From: JBCBKP01 sp038521625
Lineage (GTDB): Bacteria > Planctomycetota > Phycisphaerae > Phycisphaerales > UBA1924
Direction of reading: 5' to 3'
Length of the DNA: 64,000 nt
Assembly: GCA_038521625.1 (NCBI GenBank)
Contig: JBCBKP010000012.1
Location: 1 to 64,000, forward strand
In this document: in pieces, positions 33,879-42,548 of the stretch
How positions within the stretch are numbered: position 1 is the stretch's first letter
Layout: the number at the start of each line of letters is the position of its first letter
Program-made: the position numbers and the translations under genes
Notes under the pieces: generated by a model
Told to the model about the DNA's origin: nothing
Seen by the model: the letters and a program-made list of their open reading frames with translations, nothing else
Database searches by the model: none

Positions 33879-35018
33879 TCAGGCGAGCGAGCGGTCGAGG
33901 TCCTCGATGAGGTCATCGACGTCCTCGACGCCGACGCTGAGACGAACCAGACCGTCGCTGATGCCGAGCTGCTCACGCTGCTCCGGCGGGACCGAGGCGT
34001 GGGTCATGATCGCCGGGTGCTCGATGAGGCTCTCGACGCCGCCCAGGCTCTCCGCAAGCCCGAAGAGCTCGATGGCCTCGAGCATCTTCTTCGCCGCGTC
34101 GAGGCCGCCCTTGAGGTAGATCGTGATCATCCCGCCGAAGCCGCACATCTGCTTCTTCGCGAGCTCGTGCTGCGGGTGGCTCTCCAGGCCCGGGTAGACG
34201 ACCTTCTCCACGGCCGGATGCTTGTCCAGGTGGGCCGCGATCCTCTCGGCGTTCTCGCAATGGCGCTGCATGCGCAGGTGGAGCGTCTTCGTGGAGCGCA
34301 GGAAGAGCGAGCACTCCATGATGCCGGGAACGGCGCCCTCGGAGAGCTGGATGAACTTCAAGCGCCGGTGCAGCTCGTCGTCGCTCGTCAGCAGCGCCCC
34401 GCCCAGGGCGTCGGAGTGCCCGCCGACGTACTTGGTCATCGAGTGGTGGACGACGTCGGCGCCGAGCGACAGCGGCGTCTGGAGATACGGGCTCGCGAAG
34501 GTATTGTCCACGACGGTGATCGCGCCGGCCTGCTTGCCGAGTCGAGAGACCGCGGCGATGTCGATGATCTTGAGCGTCGGGTTCGTCGGCGTCTCGAGCC
34601 AGATGAGCTTCGTGCGCGGCGTGATCGCGTTCTTGACGCTGTCGAGATCGGTCATGTCAATCAGGACCGTCTTGATGCCGAGCTGGCCGAAGACCCGGTG
34701 GAAGAGCCGGTTCGTCCCGCCGTAAACGTCGTCGCAGAGCAGGACCTCGTCGCCGGAGTCGAGCAGGTGGAGCACCGCGCCCTCGGCGGCGACGCCCGAC
34801 CCGAAGCAGAGCCCGTGCTTCGCCCCCTCGAGCGCCGCGAGGTTCGCCTCGAGCGCGGTCCGCGTCGGGTTGGCGGCCCGCGTGTAGTCGTACTCGCCGA
34901 CGATCACGCCCGGGCTCTTCTGGACGTAGGTCGAGGTCATATAGACCGGCGTCGTGATCGCGCCGGTCGACGGATCGGGGCTCTGGCCGGCATGGATCGC
35001 GCGGGTCGCGAACTTCAT
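33879..35018 (-). CDS. Cystathionine gamma-lyase/gamma-synthase family enzyme
   Basis: This 379-aa PLP enzyme of the Cys/Met metabolism family probably cleaves cystathionine to cysteine, the second step of reverse transsulfuration, because cystathionine beta-synthase precedes it in the same operon. Motifs are ATRAIHAGQSPDPSTGAITT, YTRAANPTRTALEANLAALE, the PLP Lys in SMTKYVGGHSDALGG and the C-terminal RLSVGVEDVDDLIEDL. MKFATRAIHAG (ATG 35018) is the usual start; a GTG at 35036 with GGAG upstream is an alternative. Family members also act as O-succinylhomoserine (gamma-synthase) enzymes, so the direction rests on context. Confidence 0.9.
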   Translation of the reverse strand: MKFATRAIHAGQSPDPSTGAITTPVYMTSTYVQKSPGVIVGEYDYTRAANPTRTALEANLAALEGAKHGLCFGSGVAAEGAVLHLLDSGDEVLLCDDVYGGTNRLFHRVFGQLGIKTVLIDMTDLDSVKNAITPRTKLIWLETPTNPTLKIIDIAAVSRLGKQAGAITVVDNTFASPYLQTPLSLGADVVHHSMTKYVGGHSDALGGALLTSDDELHRRLKFIQLSEGAVPGIMECSLFLRSTKTLHLRMQRHCENAERIAAHLDKHPAVEKVVYPGLESHPQHELAKKQMCGFGGMITIYLKGGLDAAKKMLEAIELFGLAESLGGVESLIEHPAIMTHASVPPEQREQLGISDGLVRLSVGVEDVDDLIEDLDRSLA

Positions 35019-35054
35019 CTCTCTCGGGTCTCTCACAGGATGCTCCGTGCTGTC

Positions 35055-36464
35055 TCAGTTCCGGCGGACGCCGCGCCTCGCGAGGTAATCGACCAGATCG
35101 ATCTTCGAGACCACCCCGAGCAGGTCGCCCGCATCGACGACGATCGCGGCGTGGTCGGTCTCGAACAGGTGAAAGAGCTCCTCGAGCCGCGCCTTCGGGT
35201 AGACGAGCCCGGCGATCGGCGCCGCGACCTCGGCGACGGGCGATTCGGGGGTGATGCCGCCGCCGTGGAGGCCGCGGAGCAGATCGAGCTCGCTCACGAT
35301 CTTCGTCGGGCGTGCGCCGACCTTGCCGTTCTCGAGGATCGGGACCTGGCTGACGCCCTTCTCCTTCATGAGCGCCGCGACGGTCGCGACGGTGTCGCGG
35401 GCGCCGGCCGTGATGACCTGGCCCTGACGCTCGGCGAGGAGATCCTCGACGAACCCAAGGTCCTCACCCTCCTCCAGGTAGCCGTGATCCTTCATCCAGG
35501 CGTCGCTTAGGTGCTTGGAGATGTACCGCGTCGCCGAGTCGCAGAGGATCGCGATCACGCGCTTGTCCGGGCCGAGCTCGACGGCGCCCTTGATGGCCGC
35601 GGCGACGACCGACCCCGAGGAACCGCCGCAGAACAGGCCCTCCTCGCGGACGAGGCGCCGCGCCATCAGGAACGACTCCTTGTCGGTGACCTGGACCATG
35701 TCGTCGATGTGCGTGAAGTCCATCGCCTCGCACTTGATGTCCTCGCCGATCCCCTCGACGGCGTAGACGTACGGCGTGGGCATGGTGCCGGTGTGGAAGA
35801 GGTGATAGTGCACCGAGCCGAGGATGTCGACGCCGACCATCCTCTTGCTCGCGTCGCGCTCCTTGATGGCCTTGGAGATGCCGGACATCGTGCCGCCGGT
35901 GCCGGTCGCGCCGTAGAGGGCGTCGAACGCGCCGCCGGTCTGCTCCCAGATCTCCGGACCGGTGCTCACGTAGTGGGCGTCGATGTTCAGCGGCGTGTGG
36001 TACTGGTTGACGTAGTACGCGCCGGGGGTCTCGGCCGCGATGCGCTTGGCGGTGTTGACGTAGTGATCGGGGGAGTCGCCCGGGACGTCGGTCGGGGTGA
36101 TGATCACCTCGGCCCCGAACGACTTCATCATGTTGATCTTCTCCTGGCTCATCTTGTCCGGCATCGTGAAGACGCAGCGGTAGCCCTTCACGGCCGCGAC
36201 CATGGCCAGGCCGAGCCCGGTGTTGCCGCTCGTGTTCTCGACGATGACGCCGCCCGGCTTGAGATCGCCCGACTTCTCGGCCTGCTCGACGATGTGCAGC
36301 GCGATGCGGTCCTTGAGCGAGCCGCACGGGTTCATGAAGTCGCACTTGACGAGGACCTCAGCCGCGCCGTCGGGGACGATCTTCTGGAGCTTGACGAGCG
36401 GCGTGCTGCCGATCGCGGTGAGGATCGTCTCGTGGATGGCGTCGCGAGCTGGCGCCGTGGTCAT
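35055..36464 (-). CDS. cbs: Cystathionine beta-synthase with C-terminal CBS domains
   Basis: This 469-aa PLP enzyme condenses serine (or O-acetylserine) with homocysteine to cystathionine. The catalytic core, about 10-320, has GSTPLVKLQKI, PLP Lys in NPCGSLKDRIALHIVEQAEK, VENTSGNTGLGLAM, the phosphate loop GATGTGGTMSGI and CGGSSGSVVAAA. Residues about 345-468 hold a pair of CBS domains (DTVATVAALMKEKGVSQVPI and DHAAIVVDAGDLLGVVSKID), the S-adenosylmethionine-sensing regulatory part of many CBS enzymes. No N-terminal heme-binding Cys/His region is present. GGGAG lies upstream of ATG 36464. Only 36 bases separate its stop from the preferred start of the lyase gene. Confidence 0.93.
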   Translation of the reverse strand: MTTAPARDAIHETILTAIGSTPLVKLQKIVPDGAAEVLVKCDFMNPCGSLKDRIALHIVEQAEKSGDLKPGGVIVENTSGNTGLGLAMVAAVKGYRCVFTMPDKMSQEKINMMKSFGAEVIITPTDVPGDSPDHYVNTAKRIAAETPGAYYVNQYHTPLNIDAHYVSTGPEIWEQTGGAFDALYGATGTGGTMSGISKAIKERDASKRMVGVDILGSVHYHLFHTGTMPTPYVYAVEGIGEDIKCEAMDFTHIDDMVQVTDKESFLMARRLVREEGLFCGGSSGSVVAAAIKGAVELGPDKRVIAILCDSATRYISKHLSDAWMKDHGYLEEGEDLGFVEDLLAERQGQVITAGARDTVATVAALMKEKGVSQVPILENGKVGARPTKIVSELDLLRGLHGGGITPESPVAEVAAPIAGLVYPKARLEELFHLFETDHAAIVVDAGDLLGVVSKIDLVDYLARRGVRRN

Positions 36465-36609
36465 CACGCACACTCCCTGGGCCCGTCGGGCGTTGCGGCG
36501 TCGGCCCCGTCCCCCCGGTCCGCGCGGCGGGGCCTCCGACGCGAGTCTAGTGGGCTACCACAGCCGGGGGACGCGCTCGTCCGAAATCGGACCGCTACGC
36601 TCGGGGCCG

Positions 36610-37824
36610 ATGCCGAGCCCCGCCGACGTCAAGCCCAGACTGAGCCACGCCCTGTGCGGCGCCGACCTGCGGACCATCGCCGAGGTCGCCGCTTCGGGTG
36701 TCGCCTCTGGGGCGCTCTCGGCGGGAGGCGTGCTCCGCCTGGGGCTCGCAGGGCTGGCCGCGGTCGGGCGCCTGCCGATCACGCTGCTCGAGTCGATCGG
36801 CCCGGGCCGCGGGGCCGCGACGGCGCCGATGAAGCACCCGCCGGTGTTCATCCTGGGCCACTGGCGCAGCGGGACGACCCACCTCTACAACGTGCTGAGC
36901 AAGTCCGGCCGGTTCGGCTACGTCTCCCCGATCGCGACGGGCCTGCCCTGGGACTTCGTGCTGCTCGAGCGGTTCCTCGGCCCGCTGCTCCGAAAGTCGC
37001 TGCCGAGCGGGCGCTACATCGACAGCATCCCGGTCAACCCCGACTCGCCGCAGGAGGACGAGATCGCGCTGGCGAACATGCAGCGCCTCTCGTTCTACCA
37101 CGGGCTCTACCTGCCCAAGCGCATCGAGCGGGAGCTGTCCGAGGGGCTGTTCTTCGACGGCGCATCGCCGGCGCAGATCGCCCGCTGGCAGCGCTGCGTC
37201 CGCCGGTTCTTCAATAAGCTGGAAAGGACCCAGCCGGGCCCCGACGGCTCCGGCACGACGCTGCTGATCAAGAACCCGGTCTACGCGGCCCGGGTGAAGC
37301 TCCTCCGCGAGACCTTCCCGGGCGCGAAGTTCGTGCACATCCAACGTGATCCTTACCGAGTGCTGCCGTCGATGCGGAACTTCTACGGCGTGCTGTTCAA
37401 GCAGCTCGGGCTCGGCCCGGCGACCGGGGTCGACATCGACGAGATCGTGCTTGGCACGTACACGCGCATGATGGAGACGCTCTATCGCGACACCGAGGGC
37501 CTGCCGGAGTCCGAGTGCCTCCACGTGCGGTTCGAGGATTTTGAGCGGGCGCCGCTCGGCACGATCGGCGACATCTACAGCAAGCTCGATCTCCACGGCG
37601 GCGACGCGGGCTTCAAGGCGGCCAGGCCGGCCTTCGAGCGGTATCTCGACTCGGTCAAGGGGTACAAGAAGAACAGGTACGCGCCCGACCCCGACATCGC
37701 GCGGCTGGTCAACGATCGCTGGGGCGCCTGGGTCGACCGGCTCGGCTACGAGCGGCGCGAGCCCGAGGCCGGCTCCGAGGTGGAGCCCAAGTCCGGGACC
37801 AGCGCGGAACCGGCGCTGACCTGA
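36610..37824 (+). CDS. Sulfotransferase (PAPS-dependent, Sulfotransfer_3 type)
   Basis: This 404-aa enzyme transfers sulfate from PAPS to a hydroxyl or amine. The 5'-phosphosulfate loop is ILGHWRSGTTHLYNVLS and the 3'-phosphate region is KFVHIQRDPYRVLPSMRNFY, with the supporting segment LLIKNPVYAARVKLLRETFP. The first 70 residues are hydrophobic and Ala/Gly-rich and may sit at the membrane. The acceptor is not apparent. It converges on hpnA with adjacent stops and diverges from the cbs gene. Confidence 0.88.
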   Translation: MPSPADVKPRLSHALCGADLRTIAEVAASGVASGALSAGGVLRLGLAGLAAVGRLPITLLESIGPGRGAATAPMKHPPVFILGHWRSGTTHLYNVLSKSGRFGYVSPIATGLPWDFVLLERFLGPLLRKSLPSGRYIDSIPVNPDSPQEDEIALANMQRLSFYHGLYLPKRIERELSEGLFFDGASPAQIARWQRCVRRFFNKLERTQPGPDGSGTTLLIKNPVYAARVKLLRETFPGAKFVHIQRDPYRVLPSMRNFYGVLFKQLGLGPATGVDIDEIVLGTYTRMMETLYRDTEGLPESECLHVRFEDFERAPLGTIGDIYSKLDLHGGDAGFKAARPAFERYLDSVKGYKKNRYAPDPDIARLVNDRWGAWVDRLGYERREPEAGSEVEPKSGTSAEPALT

Positions 37825-38757
37825 TCAGACGCGTCCGCTCTCCCGAAGCCACGCCACCGCGTCCGCCAGCGTCATATCGAAAGGCCGCGGCTCGACGGGC
37901 CCGCGCTCGTGAGGCACCGTCTCCAGCGCCCGCGCGAGCTTCACGCCCGCGATCGTCGCGCTCGGCTCCCGCTTGGTGATCCTGCTCACCGTCTCCCCCA
38001 CCACCGCCGCGACGTACGCGAGCGCGTACGGGATCCTCGCCTTTGGCAGCTTCCTGCCGGTATGAGCCCGCATCGCCTCGAGCAGCTCGCCGAAGCGCAC
38101 GCGGTGCCCACGCAGCGGAACGATCGCCCGATCTCCCCCGGCCGCGGCGATGAACCCCGCCGCGAGATCGCGGACGTCGACCAGATCCAGCACACAATCG
38201 AGATACGCGGGCGGCGGCTCGGTCAGCAGCATCCGGAGGAGCTTGCTCGGCGGCGTCATGTTGTCGTCGCCGGGGCCGATCGGCGCGGCCGGGCGGACGA
38301 TGACCACACGCATCGGGCCGGCGTCTTCCGAGACGATCCGCTCGCCCTCGACCTTGGAGCGGACGTACGGCCCGAAGTCTCGGCCGGCGGCGAGCTCGAC
38401 GACGTCGCTGGAGGTGTGCACGAACGTGCGCACGCCGGCGGCCCTCGCCGCCTCGAAGACCACGCTCGTCCCGCCGGCGTTGACCCGCTCGAACACGCCC
38501 GGGTCGGGCGCCCAGAGCTGGGCCGTGCCGGCGATGTGGAACACGCGATCCGCCCCCTCGACGGCGTCGCGGCAGACGGACGGATCGGTGACCGAGCCCT
38601 CGACGAGCTCGACGCCCTCGAAGCCCGCCGGGGGGGGCGAGACGTCGAGCACCCGCACGCGCCGCCCCGCCTCCCGCAATGCGGCGACGAGGTGGCGGCC
38701 GATGAAGCCGCACCCGCCGGTGACGAGGTCCAGATTGTCGGGAAGTCCGCCCGGCAT
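37825..38757 (-). CDS. hpnA: NAD-dependent epimerase/dehydratase, HpnA-like
   Basis: This 310-aa extended-SDR protein has VTGGCGFIGRHLVAALREAG as the cofactor site, HIAGTAQLWAPDPGVFERVN, the active-site Ser in VHTSSDVVEL and the YVRSK catalytic pair. It matches the sugar-epimerase family that is usually found in hopanoid clusters. It diverges from the squalene-hopene cyclase gene with 66 bases between, and hpnH, hpnG, idi and squalene synthase genes follow within 8 kb. A cholesterol-dehydrogenase-like 3-beta-HSD family member is the other reading. Assignment as HpnA is by context. Confidence 0.75.
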   Translation of the reverse strand: MPGGLPDNLDLVTGGCGFIGRHLVAALREAGRRVRVLDVSPPPAGFEGVELVEGSVTDPSVCRDAVEGADRVFHIAGTAQLWAPDPGVFERVNAGGTSVVFEAARAAGVRTFVHTSSDVVELAAGRDFGPYVRSKVEGERIVSEDAGPMRVVIVRPAAPIGPGDDNMTPPSKLLRMLLTEPPPAYLDCVLDLVDVRDLAAGFIAAAGGDRAIVPLRGHRVRFGELLEAMRAHTGRKLPKARIPYALAYVAAVVGETVSRITKREPSATIAGVKLARALETVPHERGPVEPRPFDMTLADAVAWLRESGRV

Positions 38758-38823
38758 GTCCCTTATCTACACGCTCCGAGCGGGGTCCGCGTACGCTTGG
38801 CCTCGGCTCAGGAGGGTCCGTTG

Positions 38824-40782
38824 ATGTCGCAGCAGGTCGCAGGCAGCGCACCGCCCGTGCTCGAGGGCACGCCCGAAGGACAACGCGCGAGATTCGACCG
38901 CGCGCTCGACGGGATCCGGTCCCACCTCCTCGATCTGCAGCACGAGGACGGCCACTGGTGCGCACGGCTCGAGGGCGGCAGCATCACAGAGTCCGAGTAC
39001 ATCCTCATGCAGTGGATCCTCGGCAACGAGGACGACGAGGCCCTGCCCCGGATCGCCGACTCGCTCCGCCACATCCAGTGCTCCGACGGCGGCGAGTGGG
39101 ACGGCGGCTGGCTGCTCTTCCCGGGCGGCCCGGCCGACATCAGCGGCACGGTGCAGGCGTACTTCGCCCTCAAGCTGATGGGCGACGACACCGAGGCGCC
39201 GCACATGCGGCGGGCGCGTGATCTGATCCTGCGGATGGGCGGCGCGGAGAAGGTCAACACCTTCACGCGGTTCTACTTCGCGTGCCTGGGCCAGGTGCCG
39301 TTCAGCGCCTGCCCGACGATCCCGCCGGAGCTCGTCTGGCTGCCGCGCTGGTTCCCGCTGAACCTCTACAACATGTCCGCCTGGACACGGACCATGGTCC
39401 TGCCGCTCGGGCTCGTGACCACGCTGCGCCCGCGTCGCGAGCTGAGCGAGTCGCAGGGCATCTCCGAGCTGTACATCGATCGCGCCGCGGCGTCCCGGCT
39501 CTCGCAGGAGTCGGCGTTCCCGCTGCCTCCCAATTGGTCGAAGCTCTTCCTGCTGGCCGACAGGCTGCTGAAGCTCTACCACGCGATCCCGCTGAAGCCG
39601 TTCCGCAAGTCGGCCATCAGGGCCGCCGAGAAGTGGATCGTCGAGCACCACGAGAGCTCCGAGGGCCTCGGCGCGATCTTCCCGCCGATGGTCTACTCGC
39701 TGGTCGTCTTCAAGTGCCTGGGCTACCCCGACGACCACCCGCTCGTCGTCAAGTGCCACAAGGACCTGCGAGACTTCTTCCTGCACGAGCCCGAGGGCAT
39801 CCGCGTGCAGCCCTGCTTCAGCCCGGGCTGGGACACCGGGATTGCGCTGCACGCCTTCGCCGAGGGCGTGCTCGAGCCCACCGACGACGAGGCGATCCGA
39901 GGCACGGATTGGTTGCTCCGACACGAGATCCGCGTCAAGAGCGACTGGGCCCGCGCCGTGCCCGACGTCGAGCCCGGCGCCTGGGCGTTCGAGTACGCCA
40001 ACCCGCACTACCCGGACACCGACGACTCGGCGATGGCGATCGCCGCGCTGCACCGCCTCGGCGGCGAGCGGGCCACGCCCGCGATCGAGCGTGGCCGCGC
40101 GTGGCTGCTCGCGATGCAGAACGACGACGGCGGCTGGGCCGCGTTCGACCGGACCATGGACCGCCCGATCCTCGAGGAGGTCCCGTTCGCCGATCACAAC
40201 GCGATGCAGGACCCGTCGTGCCCCGACATCACCGGGCGCGTTCTCGAGGCGCTCGGGCACACGGGCCTCCGCGCGAGCGACCCCGAGGGCCGGGCGGCGA
40301 TCGAGTACCTCAAGAAGGACCAGGACCCGTCCGGCGCCTGGTGGGGCCGCTGGGGCGTCAACTACGTCTACGGCTCGTGGCAGGTGCTCGTCGGCCTGGC
40401 CGCGATCGGCGAGGACATGCGGTCGGACTACACCCGCAGATCCGCCGACTGGCTCAAGAGCGTGCAGAAAGCCGACGGCAGCTTCGGCGAGACGCCCGAC
40501 ACGTACCGCGATCCGTCGCTCAAGGGCACCGGCGAATCGACCGCCTCGCAGACCGCCTGGGGCGCGATGGGGATGATGTCGGTCTACGGGCCGAACGACC
40601 CCGACGTGCTCCGAGCGCTCGAGTGGCTGGCCGAGACCCAGGCCGAAGACGGAGGCTGGGACGAGCCCTGGTGGACCGGCACCGGGTTCCCGAACGTCTA
40701 CTACCTTCGGTACCACTACTACCGGCTGTACTTCCCGATGATGGCGCTGGCCCGCCAGAAGCGCCTGGCCGAGTCAGCTTGA
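38824..40782 (+). CDS. shc: Squalene-hopene cyclase
   Basis: This 652-aa enzyme cyclises squalene to hopene (and diplopterol). The catalytic motif D398-T-D400-D401 is in PDTDDSAMAIAALHRLGGE. Many QW repeats are visible: DGHWCARLEG, DGGEWDGGWLLF, GGWAAFDRTMDR, DPSGAWWGRWGVNYVYGSWQ, DGSFGETPDTYRDPSLKG and DGGWDEPWWTGTGFPNVYYL. The length is normal for the family. AGGAGG precedes the ATG at good spacing. It leads the hopanoid region and has its own promoter region shared with hpnA. Confidence 0.97.
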   Translation: MSQQVAGSAPPVLEGTPEGQRARFDRALDGIRSHLLDLQHEDGHWCARLEGGSITESEYILMQWILGNEDDEALPRIADSLRHIQCSDGGEWDGGWLLFPGGPADISGTVQAYFALKLMGDDTEAPHMRRARDLILRMGGAEKVNTFTRFYFACLGQVPFSACPTIPPELVWLPRWFPLNLYNMSAWTRTMVLPLGLVTTLRPRRELSESQGISELYIDRAAASRLSQESAFPLPPNWSKLFLLADRLLKLYHAIPLKPFRKSAIRAAEKWIVEHHESSEGLGAIFPPMVYSLVVFKCLGYPDDHPLVVKCHKDLRDFFLHEPEGIRVQPCFSPGWDTGIALHAFAEGVLEPTDDEAIRGTDWLLRHEIRVKSDWARAVPDVEPGAWAFEYANPHYPDTDDSAMAIAALHRLGGERATPAIERGRAWLLAMQNDDGGWAAFDRTMDRPILEEVPFADHNAMQDPSCPDITGRVLEALGHTGLRASDPEGRAAIEYLKKDQDPSGAWWGRWGVNYVYGSWQVLVGLAAIGEDMRSDYTRRSADWLKSVQKADGSFGETPDTYRDPSLKGTGESTASQTAWGAMGMMSVYGPNDPDVLRALEWLAETQAEDGGWDEPWWTGTGFPNVYYLRYHYYRLYFPMMALARQKRLAESA

Positions 40783-40807
40783 GCGGTTGTGCAACGCGTC
40801 GCTGGCG

Positions 40808-41230
40808 TTAGGAACTCGGCTCGGCCTCGAGCTTCGCCTTGGCCCGCTCGACCAGCTTCGTGCGGTAGCGATCCATCCACTTCTCGAAGCTCTTGCCCGC
40901 CGCGGTGTCCTTGCCGGTGAACTCGACCCGCTCGACGTCGGCCATCGAGATCCGGACCTTCTCGTCGCGATCGGTCGGGTACAGGCGGACCGACCAGGCA
41001 TCGAAGTCGTCGCCCCCGAGATCACGCTCGAAGACATAGCCGACCACCGGCTCGCCGGCTCGCATCACGAACGTGACGTCGCCGCGGTAGTCGAACGCCT
41101 GATTCAGCGCCTCGCGGGCGGCCGTAATATCGGACAGATCCGGCGCCCAGCCCTCGAGGTTCCGGTCTTCGCTCTGATCGTGAGCGATCGAGTCCCCGCT
41201 CGCACCCCTCGACTTGCTCTCCTGCGGCAT
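40808..41230 (-). CDS. Hypothetical protein in the hopanoid region
   Basis: This 140-aa cytoplasmic protein is of unknown family. It has no signal peptide, membrane helix or cysteine pair. After a polar N-terminus of about 25 residues it shows a compact alpha/beta part (LNQAFDYRGDVTFVMRAGEP, VVGYVFERDLGGDDFDAWSV, YPTDRDEKVRISMADVERVE) and a basic C-terminal helix (SFEKWMDRYRTKLVERAKAK). It converges on the shc gene. A role in hopanoid or membrane physiology would be a guess. Confidence 0.7.
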   Translation of the reverse strand: MPQESKSRGASGDSIAHDQSEDRNLEGWAPDLSDITAAREALNQAFDYRGDVTFVMRAGEPVVGYVFERDLGGDDFDAWSVRLYPTDRDEKVRISMADVERVEFTGKDTAAGKSFEKWMDRYRTKLVERAKAKLEAEPSS

Positions 41231-41447
41231 CGACCACCCTCGGCTGCGTCGTCCCGGTCCCGGGACGGCGGATGAAGAATCGGCGAAACCCGGCGTTCGC
41301 TGGCACGAGGCTAGCCGCGCCGGCGAACGGGCAGCGGATCGATGATCCGATGAAATGTGATGACAGAAAGTGGGCGAGGCAAACCGGCTATCCTTGTCCC
41401 CCGGATTCGTTTCCACCAGCCGCGCACCGGTCGGAGACCCAGAGATC

Positions 41448-42524
41448 ATGCCACCGAATCGACGCGCGTTCACGCTGATCGAGCTCCTCGTCGTCATCGC
41501 GATCATCGCATTGCTGATCGGCATCCTGCTGCCCGCGCTTGGCAGCGCCCGGCAGGCCGGCCAGGACGTCGTCTGCCTCGCGAACCAGCGCTCGATCGGC
41601 CAGGGGATGGCGACGTACACGACGAACAATCGCGAGTGGTTGCCCGGCCCGGCGACGAGCGGGTTCAACTACGACTCCGCGAGCAACCCGGTGCGGAACA
41701 CGCCGGCCGGTCCCGTCTCGAATTGGGACATTCTCAGCCCGCTCGTCGGTGAATCGCTCGGCTTCTCGCCCGATCGTCTGCAGCGGTTCCAGCAGCTCCT
41801 CGAGGACTCCGACTTCCGCTGCCCCTCGAACCGCGAGGAGTACATCGGGGTGTTTCGACCGCAGGGGCTCCTGCCGATGGACCGCGCTGCGGGCGGCGAC
41901 GGGCCGCACCCGCGCATCTTGAGCTACACCGCGGCTCCGCACTTCTTCGTTCGCTCGCAGGTGTTCCCGACGCTCGGCGAGGCCCAGAACGCGCCGCAGG
42001 GCATCCTCGGATTCGCACCGCGGGGCGGCCTGCAGCCTCCGGGGCAGTGGCTCGCCACAGGCCTGACGCCCCCGCCGAACTACGCCCCGCAGATCACCCG
42101 GGTCGGCAACCCCAGCCGGAAGGCGATCCTCAGCGAGAGCGGTCGGTTCTGGACCACGCTCAACGGGAAGACGGGGCTCGACTACACGACCTCGACACGC
42201 ACCAGCGGCTTCACCGGATCGCCCCAGGGCAATTTCCTCGCCGTCGCACCTTACTTCAACGGCAACGGCCCGAGTGGCCACACCGGTCTCGCCCGCGAGA
42301 ACGGGAAGCCGAGCGAGCAACTCTCACGGATCTTCCTCCGCCACGGGGGCGACACGATGAACATCCCGTTCTTCGACGGGCACGTCGAGCGTCTCAGCGA
42401 GTTCGAACTCACCGACCCGACGCTCTGGGCGCCTCGAGGCTCCACCGTCTGGGGAGACAGCCGACGCGGCAGTTCGATCCTGGTCCGCGGAGACGAGTTC
42501 GAGGCCGGCAGCAAGATCGACTGA
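41448..42524 (+). CDS. Type II secretion/type IV pilin-like protein (pseudopilin)
   Basis: This 358-aa protein starts with a prepilin-type signal: RRAFTLIELLVVIAIIALLI, with Phe+1 methylation site and Glu+5. A large beta-rich globular domain follows, ending HGGDTMNIPFFDGHVERLSE, typical of planctomycete DUF1559-like H-X9-DG proteins. These are very numerous in planctomycetes and probably form pilus or surface structures. The gene sits between shc-side and hpnH-side genes without an obvious link to hopanoids. Confidence 0.9.
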   Translation: MPPNRRAFTLIELLVVIAIIALLIGILLPALGSARQAGQDVVCLANQRSIGQGMATYTTNNREWLPGPATSGFNYDSASNPVRNTPAGPVSNWDILSPLVGESLGFSPDRLQRFQQLLEDSDFRCPSNREEYIGVFRPQGLLPMDRAAGGDGPHPRILSYTAAPHFFVRSQVFPTLGEAQNAPQGILGFAPRGGLQPPGQWLATGLTPPPNYAPQITRVGNPSRKAILSESGRFWTTLNGKTGLDYTTSTRTSGFTGSPQGNFLAVAPYFNGNGPSGHTGLARENGKPSEQLSRIFLRHGGDTMNIPFFDGHVERLSEFELTDPTLWAPRGSTVWGDSRRGSSILVRGDEFEAGSKID

Positions 42525-42548
42525 TCGATCCGGCTTCGAGTGAGCCGA

